Positions 33,538 to 41,257 of a DNA stretch of 64,000 nucleotides are shown here, one piece after another. The notes under the pieces are model-generated. The model worked only from the letters and a program-made list of their open reading frames with translations, did no database searches and was not told where the DNA came from. The translations under genes and the position numbers were made by a program. The DNA comes from an uncultured Clostridia bacterium (GTDB lineage: Bacteria; Bacillota; Clostridia; Oscillospirales; CAG-272), in the NCBI GenBank assembly GCA_946407735.1, contig CAMJPL010000004.1, forward strand, positions 70,782 through 134,781, read 5' to 3'. Numbering within the stretch: position 1 is the first letter of the stretch; each line of letters begins with the position of its first letter.

Positions 33538-34350
33538 ATGCTCATAGATTTCCACACACACGCATTCCCCGACGCGATAGCCGACAGGGCCATCCAGCGC
33601 CTCGAGGGGATATCAAAGCACACCGCCCTCACAAGAGGGACCGTCGGCGAGCTGAGAGAGCAGATGAAGCGCTCGGGAGTCGACATATCTGTCATCTGCA
33701 GCATCGCCACGAACGCGAAGCAGACGACGAACGTGAACAATTTCGCGATAGAGACGAACTCGAGATACGCCGACCTTTACCCTCTCGGCTCGGTATTCCC
33801 CGACGGCAGCGACGAATTCATAGAGTCGGAGCTGAGAAGGATACACAAAGCCGGTCTCAAGGGGATCAAGATCCATCCCGACTACATCGGCAGATACATA
33901 AACGAGCCGTGCTACGACGTCATATGGCGGGTATGCTCCGAGCTCGGGCTGTTCGTGATCTCTCACTCCGGCGTCGACTTCTACTCGCCCGATGACGTGC
34001 ACTGCACGCCGCAAATGGTGCTCGACGTGACGAAGAGGTATCCCGATCTTAAATTCATAGCCGCCCATGCCGGCGGTCTCGACATGTACGACGACGTCGA
34101 GAGATATATCGTCGGAAAGCCTATATGGATAGATCTGTCGCTGTTCACGATCGGAAAGATAACCCCTGAGCAGGCGAGGCGGATAATCATAAATCACGAT
34201 CCGTCGCGCATGGTCTTCGGCTCGGACAATCCGTGGAACGATCCGGCGGACGAAAAAAGGTATATCGAACAGCTTTCGCTCCCGGACGAGCTTCTTGAGC
34301 GGATATGGTGGAAAAACGCCGCCGATCTGCTTGGGGAAAAGAAGATTTGA
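33538..34350 (+). CDS. Amidohydrolase family protein (PF04909-like)
   Basis: Metal-dependent TIM-barrel hydrolase or decarboxylase, 270 residues. IDFHTHAFPD at 3-12 gives the two metal histidines; GLKGIKIHPDYIG, VISHSGVD, FIAAHAGG and MVFGSDNPWND follow, the last providing the catalytic Asp. Such proteins include ACMSD-like decarboxylases and lactonases; substrate unknown. The ATG at 33538 is chosen because the conserved fold begins at once; upstream in-frame codons run through the promoter area. It precedes a uronate locus but has its own terminator. Confidence 0.85.
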   Translation: MLIDFHTHAFPDAIADRAIQRLEGISKHTALTRGTVGELREQMKRSGVDISVICSIATNAKQTTNVNNFAIETNSRYADLYPLGSVFPDGSDEFIESELRRIHKAGLKGIKIHPDYIGRYINEPCYDVIWRVCSELGLFVISHSGVDFYSPDDVHCTPQMVLDVTKRYPDLKFIAAHAGGLDMYDDVERYIVGKPIWIDLSLFTIGKITPEQARRIIINHDPSRMVFGSDNPWNDPADEKRYIEQLSLPDELLERIWWKNAADLLGEKKI

Positions 34351-34356
34351 TCCACG

Positions 34357-34390
34357 CCGCCGCGGCTTCTGCCGCGGCGGGATTTGTTTG
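34357..34390 (+). terminator. Terminator of the amidohydrolase gene
   Basis: CCGCCGCGGC (34357-34366) and GCCGCGGCGG (34371-34380), 10 bp with a TTCT loop, then GATTTGTTTG. Confidence 0.82.
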
Positions 34391-34418
34391 TAAATTTTCC
34401 GAACTTTCCCAAAATCAC

Positions 34419-34447
34419 TTGCCATGAGGCCGAATTTGTGGTATCAT
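34419..34447 (+). promoter_or_regulatory. Promoter of the uronate isomerase operon
   Basis: TTGCCA (34419-34424), 17 nt, TATCAT (34442-34447) with extended GTGG. Two ATCGGT copies (34451-34456, 34470-34475) follow the start point and may be regulator contacts. Confidence 0.75.
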
Positions 34448-34480
34448 ATAATCGGTAAAATAAATTATGATCGGTTTCAT

Positions 34481-35308
34481 ATGCGACACAAGATATACTG
34501 CTCGACCGGCTGTCTGCTGTCGAGGGCGAACAACAGGGACTGGCGCCTGCTTGAGGGCTGGCATGAGAAAATCCGCTGCGACGGGTTTGAATTCCTGTTC
34601 CTCGACACCTTCGAGGGGCATTACGCCGAGATAGCCGACAATTTCAAAAGGATCGGGATAAAGATCCCGGCCGTCCACCTCGACAAGGACATCGGCACCC
34701 TTCTCTCCGACGGGGAGGAGGAGCGGGCTCTCGACATGCTGAAAAGGGAGTGCGAGCTTTCTTCGGAGCTCGGAGCCTCGCTCGCCGTCCTGCACCTGTG
34801 GGGCGGGATAACGTCCGACTCGAGGTTTTACGACAGGAACATAAAAGCCTGCCGCAGGATCGCCGATATCACCGGGGGATTCGGGATCACGACGGCGATA
34901 GAGAACGTGCCCTGCTCCGCCGAGGACCCGCTCAGCCACTGGAAGACGGTCAACGAGGCCGAGCCCCGGCTGAAATTCATATTCGACACCCGGTTCGCCG
35001 CGCTGCACGGACAGCTGTACGATTCCGCCGCCTCCGGACTTGCCGGCATGGGCGACGTCGTGCACATGCACATCTCCGACTTTACCGGGCCGAGGATGAG
35101 CTTCCGGGCGCTGAGGCCGATACTCCATCCCGGTGAGGGGATAATAGATTTTCCGAGGTTCTTTTCCCTTCTCGGCGGGCGGTACGGCGGCTCGGTGACG
35201 CTGGAGTCGCCGGTGATAGATGCGGAAGGCGGCGTCGATCTCGGAAAGCTGAACAACACCCTCGAATACATCAGAAACAATATCGACAAACGCGACACAG
35301 AGGTATGA
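34481..35308 (+). CDS. Sugar phosphate isomerase/epimerase-like TIM-barrel protein
   Basis: 275 residues of the xylose isomerase-like (AP_endonuc_2) fold. Typical strand ends: GFEFLFLDTFEGHY early, LAVLHLWGG, TTAIENVPCS (metal Glu), LKFIFDTRFAALHG (metal Asp), VVHMHISDFTG and a closing VTLESPV (metal Glu). Start at 34481; no strong Shine-Dalgarno. Followed by uxaC after 4 nt, so a role in hexuronate or related sugar-acid isomerisation is plausible but unproved. Confidence 0.75.
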   Translation: MRHKIYCSTGCLLSRANNRDWRLLEGWHEKIRCDGFEFLFLDTFEGHYAEIADNFKRIGIKIPAVHLDKDIGTLLSDGEEERALDMLKRECELSSELGASLAVLHLWGGITSDSRFYDRNIKACRRIADITGGFGITTAIENVPCSAEDPLSHWKTVNEAEPRLKFIFDTRFAALHGQLYDSAASGLAGMGDVVHMHISDFTGPRMSFRALRPILHPGEGIIDFPRFFSLLGGRYGGSVTLESPVIDAEGGVDLGKLNNTLEYIRNNIDKRDTEV

Positions 35309-35312
35309 AGCG

Positions 35313-36740
35313 ATGAAAAGCGAACCCAAAAAGTTCATGGGCAGGAATTTCCTGCTCGACAGCGACATAGCGAAGCTGCTCTATCATGAGTACGCCGAGA
35401 AGCTCCCGATAATCGACTATCACTGCCATGTCCCGCCGAAGGAGATCGCCGAGGACCGCCGCTGCTCGAACATCACCGAGCTGTGGCTCGGCGGAGACCA
35501 CTACAAATGGCGCGCCATGCGCTCATGCGGGATCGACGAGAAGTTCATCACCGGAGACGCCTCGGATTTCGAGAAATTCAAGGCCTACGCCTCCTGCATG
35601 CCGAAGCTGATCGGCAACCCGCTCTATCACTGGTCGCACCTTGAGCTGAAGAGATATTTCGGCTATGAAGGGATACTCTCCGAGGACACGGCGGAGGAGA
35701 TATGGAAGCTGACGTCGGAAAAGCTCGCCGGCGACGGCATGAGCGTAAAGCAGCTGATTGCCGCGTCGAACGTCGAGCTGCTGTGCACCACCGACGATCC
35801 CATAGACTCGCTTGAGTACCACATGGCTATAAAGGAGGACAAGGACTTTTCCGTCACCGTCCTTCCGGCTTGGCGTCCCGACAAGGGCCTCAACTGCGAC
35901 AGGGCAGGCTACCGCGATTATATAGCGAAGCTCGACGAGGCGTCCGGCGTTCCGATCACCGACCTCGAATCGCTCAAAGCCGCGTACATGAAGCGGATGG
36001 ACTTCTTCGCCGAGAACGGCTGCCGCGTCGCCGATCACGGCATAGACGAGGCCATACCGGCAAAGCCGGTCAGTGAGGCCGATATCGACGCCGTATTCCG
36101 CCGCGCGCTCGACTCTAACGGTACCGCCGTATCACCGGAAGAGGCCGACGCTTTCCGCTTTGAGATGCTGAAATTCTTCGCCGCCGAGTATTACCGGCGC
36201 GGATGGGTGATGCAGATCCACTTTGCCGTACTCAGGAACGTCAATCCCGTGATGTTCAGGGCTCTCGGCCCCGATTCCGGCTTCGACGTCATCGGCGGCA
36301 GGGTGAGCGTGACTGAGCTTGCCCGCCTGCTCGGCGAGATGGTAAAGAACTCCCCGCTGCCGAGGACCGTGGTCTATTCAGTGAACCCGTCCGACAACGC
36401 GGCGGTCGCCGCCCTCATCGGCGCCTTCCAGCAGTCAGACGGCTCCGGCATGGCTCGGATAATGCAGGGCAGCGCATGGTGGTTCAACGACAACATCGAC
36501 GGCATGGTATCGCAGATGAGGAATCTCGCCAACATGTCGGCGTTCGGCAATTTCCTCGGCATGCTGACCGACAGCCGCAGCTTCATAAGCTATCCCCGCC
36601 ACGAGTACTTCCGCCGCATACTCTGCAATCTCATCGGTGAATGGGTTGAGAGCGGGCTCTATCCGCTGGACATCGACTCGCTCGCACAGCTCGTGACCGA
36701 CATCTGCTACAACAACACGAAGGCCTTCTTCGGCTTCTGA
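35313..36740 (+). CDS. uxaC: Uronate isomerase
   Basis: Interconverts glucuronate with fructuronate and galacturonate with tagaturonate. 475 residues, normal length. Diagnostic text: FLLDSDIAKLLYHEYAEKLPIIDYHCHVPP (metal HxH), SNITELWLGGDHYKWRAMR, LCTTDDPIDSL, MQIHFAVLRN and the C-terminal GNFLGMLTDSRSFISYPRHEYFRRILC. GAGGT 8 nt upstream supports the ATG. The usual partners (uxuA, uxuB, kdgK) are not in the window. Confidence 0.96.
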   Translation: MKSEPKKFMGRNFLLDSDIAKLLYHEYAEKLPIIDYHCHVPPKEIAEDRRCSNITELWLGGDHYKWRAMRSCGIDEKFITGDASDFEKFKAYASCMPKLIGNPLYHWSHLELKRYFGYEGILSEDTAEEIWKLTSEKLAGDGMSVKQLIAASNVELLCTTDDPIDSLEYHMAIKEDKDFSVTVLPAWRPDKGLNCDRAGYRDYIAKLDEASGVPITDLESLKAAYMKRMDFFAENGCRVADHGIDEAIPAKPVSEADIDAVFRRALDSNGTAVSPEEADAFRFEMLKFFAAEYYRRGWVMQIHFAVLRNVNPVMFRALGPDSGFDVIGGRVSVTELARLLGEMVKNSPLPRTVVYSVNPSDNAAVAALIGAFQQSDGSGMARIMQGSAWWFNDNIDGMVSQMRNLANMSAFGNFLGMLTDSRSFISYPRHEYFRRILCNLIGEWVESGLYPLDIDSLAQLVTDICYNNTKAFFGF

Positions 36741-36753
36741 AAGGCTGAAAACC

Positions 36754-37647
36754 ATGTCATATAAAGATATCGACGCCGTAAGGGAGGCTCTCTACGGCGG
36801 CAGCGCGAAAAAGTTCATCCTCGACACCGACACGTACAACGAGATAGACGATCAGTTCGCCCTCGCCTGGTCGCTTCTGACGGACAGAGCCGAGCTCCTT
36901 TCGGTCAACGCCGCGCCCTTCTTCAACAACCGCTCGTCCGGTCCCGAGGACGGCATGATCAAAAGCTACGACGAGATACTCAATATAATGAAGCTCGTCG
37001 GCTGCAGCGTCCCGGCGTACAGGGGAAGCGTGAGCTATCTCCCGAATAAGGAGACAGCCGTCGAGTCCGACGCCGCCGACAATATAATAAATACCGCCCG
37101 CGGCTTCGCCCATGACGATCCGCTTTATGTCCTCGCGATCGGAGCCATCACGAACGTCGCTTCGGCGCTCATAAAAGCACCGGAGATAAAGGACAGCATC
37201 GTCGTCGTATGGCTCGGCGGCAACGGCCATCACTGCCACGACACGCGCGAGTTCAACCTCATCCAGGACGTCCCGGCGGCAAAGGTGATATTCGACTCCG
37301 GAGTGCGCCTCGTCCAGCTTCCCTGCGCCGGAGTGGTCGACCATCTCGCGACGACGATGCCGGAGCTGAAGTATTACCTTAAGGGAAAGAACGCCTTCTG
37401 CGACTATCTCGTCGATATCGTCGACGGGTACGGCGGGGGTATGTTCTGGTCGAAGGTCATCTGGGACATCTCGACCGTCGCGGCGCTCGTCTGCCCGAAA
37501 TCGCTCGACCTCGTGATAAAGCCGACTCCGTTCGTGACAACCGACGGCACGTACAGCTTCAGCGACGCGCGTCATCCGATGATATACTGCCGCGCACTCA
37601 ACAGGGACATGATATTCTCCGAGATGTATTCCGACTTTACAAAATGA
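36754..37647 (+). CDS. Inosine-uridine preferring nucleoside hydrolase family protein
   Basis: Calcium-dependent N-ribohydrolase fold, 297 residues. The defining DTDTYNEIDDQFAL near 23-36 supplies the DxD...DD calcium site; LAIGAITNVASAL, VVWLGGNGHH and EFNLIQDVPAAKVIF (a variant of the NxxxDPxAA motif) complete the pocket. Substrate could be a nucleoside or another N- or C-linked sugar conjugate, given that it is the last gene of a uronate isomerase operon. Confidence 0.86.
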   Translation: MSYKDIDAVREALYGGSAKKFILDTDTYNEIDDQFALAWSLLTDRAELLSVNAAPFFNNRSSGPEDGMIKSYDEILNIMKLVGCSVPAYRGSVSYLPNKETAVESDAADNIINTARGFAHDDPLYVLAIGAITNVASALIKAPEIKDSIVVVWLGGNGHHCHDTREFNLIQDVPAAKVIFDSGVRLVQLPCAGVVDHLATTMPELKYYLKGKNAFCDYLVDIVDGYGGGMFWSKVIWDISTVAALVCPKSLDLVIKPTPFVTTDGTYSFSDARHPMIYCRALNRDMIFSEMYSDFTK

Positions 37648-37660
37648 CATAACCAAAGCA

Positions 37661-37703
37661 GCGGGAGAGATACGCCATCAGCCGCGCCGGGCGCCTCTCC
37701 CGC
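37661..37703 (+). other. Hairpin after the uronate isomerase operon
   Basis: GCGGGAGAG (37661-37669) pairs with CTCTCCCGC (37695-37703) over a structured 25-nt loop; no T-tract, so a processing or weak terminator signal. Confidence 0.5.
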
Positions 37704-37740
37704 CCTCGTATAAGGCGGAAAACTTTGTCTATTCTGCCAG

Positions 37741-39313
<1,573 letters not shown>

Positions 39314-39335
39314 TCCTTCCAAAATACGGAATATA

Positions 39336-39375
39336 CGCGGGAAAGCTTCGAAAGAGGCTTTCCCGCGGTCTTTTT
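39336..39375 (+). terminator. Terminator of guaB
   Basis: Perfect 11-bp stem CGCGGGAAAGC (39336-39346) and GCTTTCCCGCG (39357-39367) followed by GTCTTTTT. Confidence 0.93.
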
Positions 39376-39383
39376 ATTTCATT

Positions 39384-40943
39384 TTACCTCCACTCCCGCG
39401 TCACGTCGTGCAGGCCGTCAAGACCGAGCTCATAAATCGTTTCTCCGACTTCGGAGATGAATTTTCTGTCGTGCGACACGGCTATCACGGCGCCGTTGAA
39501 CTCACAAAGGACTCTTCTCACCTGAGGCCCTGACAGCGGGCTGAGATTGCGGGTGGGCTCATCGAGCAGAAGGACGTTGTAATCGCCGAGCAGCATCCTT
39601 ATCAGATACAGCTTCGCCTTCTGCCCTCCCGACAGCTCGCACGCCCTGCGCGTCATCTCATCCCGGGTGAACTTCATCGCGCCGAGGAATGTCCTTGCCA
39701 TCGTCACGTCGCCTTTCTCGCCGGACGGAGCGAGAAGCTCAACAGGCGTGAGGGAAAGATCCATTTCATCCTCGTAATTCTGCGGCATGTACGCCGCCCT
39801 GATGTCCCTGCGCCCGAGAAGCTCCGATGCGAGAAGCCTCATGAGCGTGGTCTTCCCGCAGCCGTTTTTCCCGGTTATCATAACGCGGGCCGGCCCAGTG
39901 ACGCTGAGCGATATATTCCTTGACAGCACCGTCATGCCGTCGGCGGAAAGAAGCTCCGGCAGACGATACTCAACGACCTTTTTTCCCTGAGGCATCTCTG
40001 TCTTTCCGACGAAGCTCGGCAGTATCGCTTCCTCGGATTCCGGGAAATCGGTCAGCTCTTCCCTCTCCTTTTCAAGCCGCCTGCCCATCGCTTTGACGGT
40101 GTGCATCTTCTTTTTCAGCAGCCTTCCGGTGCTGGGATTCTGCCGGGAGACGGTGTCCTGAGCGTAATCGACGGCGTCGTATATTCTGCGCCAGCGCTCG
40201 GTCTTCTTTTCGAATGCCTCCCTTTCCTCTCCAGCGACACGCGCCTGAGCCGCCATGCTTCTCTCCCTGCGGCTGACGTATTCGTCATACCCGATGCGCA
40301 TCACAGTCGAGCGGGGACGGCTCTTGTCTCTCAGCTGCTCGATATGGATCACCATATCCGCCGTCGACGATATCAGCGTCTCGTCGTGCGAGATATAGAG
40401 TATCGGCTTATCCGCCGACAGCATGAACCGCTCGAGCGTCTCAAGGGTCTCTATGTCGATGTCGTTCGACGGCTCGTCCAGAAGATAGACGTCAGGATCT
40501 GTGCAGATAAGAAGGAACAGCAGCAGCTTTACCCTCTCCCCGCCGGAAAGACTGCCGATATCCCGTGAGCTTTCGGTGAGAGAGATATCGAATCCGAGTT
40601 CATCCGCCGTCCTCATCTCACGGGGGATATCGCGCTCATATATCCCGAAGCGTTCGATATACCGCCTTGTGAATCCGTTTATCGGCTCCTCCTTTTCCTC
40701 CGGCGTCAGCTCCTGCGGCAGATAGCCGGTCACGACGCCCTTTTTCGATATCGTCCCCTCATATTCGGCATATCCTTCGACAAGCGCCGGGTCGTGGATC
40801 AGCTTCAGCAGCGTCGACTTGCCGTTGCCCTCCTCGCCGATTATGACGGCCTTGTCGCCCGGGTTAAGGGTAAAGCTGAGACCTTCTATAACGTTCCTCA
40901 TGTCCTTCGATATGACGACCGAGAGATTTCTTACTTCAAGCAT
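39384..40943 (-). CDS. ABC-F family ATPase (probable antibiotic-resistance or translation factor)
   Basis: Cytosolic protein with two ABC domains and no membrane part, 519 residues. Domain 1: Walker A GEEGNGKSTL, signature IGSLSGGERVKL, Walker B VYLLDEPSNDID. An interdomain linker of about 80 residues, rich in Arg/Lys (STGRLLKKKMHTVKAMGRRLEKERE), would reach the ribosomal P-site/peptidyl-transferase region. Domain 2: GKNGCGKTTL, ELSGGQKAKL, LLLDEPTRNLSPLSGPQVRR. The size, the short C-terminus and the attenuator-like leader favour a ribosome-protecting ABC-F over a housekeeping EttA/Uup type. Start at 40943 (MLEVRNLSVV). Confidence 0.88.
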   Translation of the reverse strand: MLEVRNLSVVISKDMRNVIEGLSFTLNPGDKAVIIGEEGNGKSTLLKLIHDPALVEGYAEYEGTISKKGVVTGYLPQELTPEEKEEPINGFTRRYIERFGIYERDIPREMRTADELGFDISLTESSRDIGSLSGGERVKLLLFLLICTDPDVYLLDEPSNDIDIETLETLERFMLSADKPILYISHDETLISSTADMVIHIEQLRDKSRPRSTVMRIGYDEYVSRRERSMAAQARVAGEEREAFEKKTERWRRIYDAVDYAQDTVSRQNPSTGRLLKKKMHTVKAMGRRLEKEREELTDFPESEEAILPSFVGKTEMPQGKKVVEYRLPELLSADGMTVLSRNISLSVTGPARVMITGKNGCGKTTLMRLLASELLGRRDIRAAYMPQNYEDEMDLSLTPVELLAPSGEKGDVTMARTFLGAMKFTRDEMTRRACELSGGQKAKLYLIRMLLGDYNVLLLDEPTRNLSPLSGPQVRRVLCEFNGAVIAVSHDRKFISEVGETIYELGLDGLHDVTREWR

Positions 40944-40964
40944 TATACATCCCGCCTTCAAATC

Positions 40965-41003
40965 AAAAATGTCCGGTATGACGGCTGAGCGTCTTACCGG
41001 ACA
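40965..41003 (-). terminator. Intrinsic terminator immediately upstream of the ABC-F gene (attenuator)
   Basis: Minus strand TGTCCGGTA (41003-40995) and TACCGGACA (40978-40970), a perfect 9-bp stem, followed by TTTTT (40969-40965). It lies inside the leader, 21 nt before the ATG, so it would block the gene unless read through. Confidence 0.88.
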
Positions 41004-41130
41004 TAACGAAATATATCAACAGATCAAAGCGGGATGGACCCTTGTATGACGGCAGATATACCTTCGCATGACCGCGTGAAGACAAACCGCCGCCAAAATA
41101 AGCGTACGCAATTCGATTCTTCACACAAAG

Positions 41131-41145
41131 TCAGCGATTGTACAT
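41131..41145 (-). CDS. Leader peptide MYNR (candidate uORF)
   Basis: ATG TAC AAT CGC TGA on the minus strand, preceded by AAAAGGG 7 nt upstream and about 26 nt from the predicted transcript start. Short uORFs of this kind precede several antibiotic-responsive ABC-F genes in Bacillota, where stalling on them prevents termination. An alternative ATG at 41163 would give a 14-codon frame (MMKRVKRC...) across the same site. Confidence 0.55.
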   Translation of the reverse strand: MYNR

Positions 41146-41177
41146 CTTTTCACCCTTTTCATCATCAATCTGCCTAT

Positions 41178-41206
41178 ATTATATCATACGGGCAGCGGCG
41201 TGTCAA
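41178..41206 (-). promoter_or_regulatory. Promoter of the ABC-F transcription unit
   Basis: Minus strand consensus TTGACA (41206-41201), 17 nt, TATAAT (41183-41178). A fully consensus promoter upstream of a terminator-blocked leader. Confidence 0.92.
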
Positions 41207-41257
41207 GTCTTTTTTTCATGACGCGAAGGAAAAGAACGGCATTTCGGCGGCATGATG

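Larger units (their letters stand above)
40944..41171 (-). promoter_or_regulatory. Structured regulatory leader of the ABC-F gene
   Basis: About 228 nt from the predicted start to the ATG. In transcript order: tiny ORF (41145-41131); arm 1 GTGTGAAGA (41126-41118); arm 2 TCTTCACGC (41082-41074), complementary to arm 1; arm 3 GCGAAGGTATATC (41067-41055), able to pair with arm 2 or with arm 4 GATATATTTCG (41017-41007); CATCCCGC (41036-41029), complementary to GCGGGATG over the ribosome binding site (40955-40948); then the terminator. Such alternating arms are the usual layout of an uORF-dependent attenuator. The folding is by eye. Confidence 0.7.
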
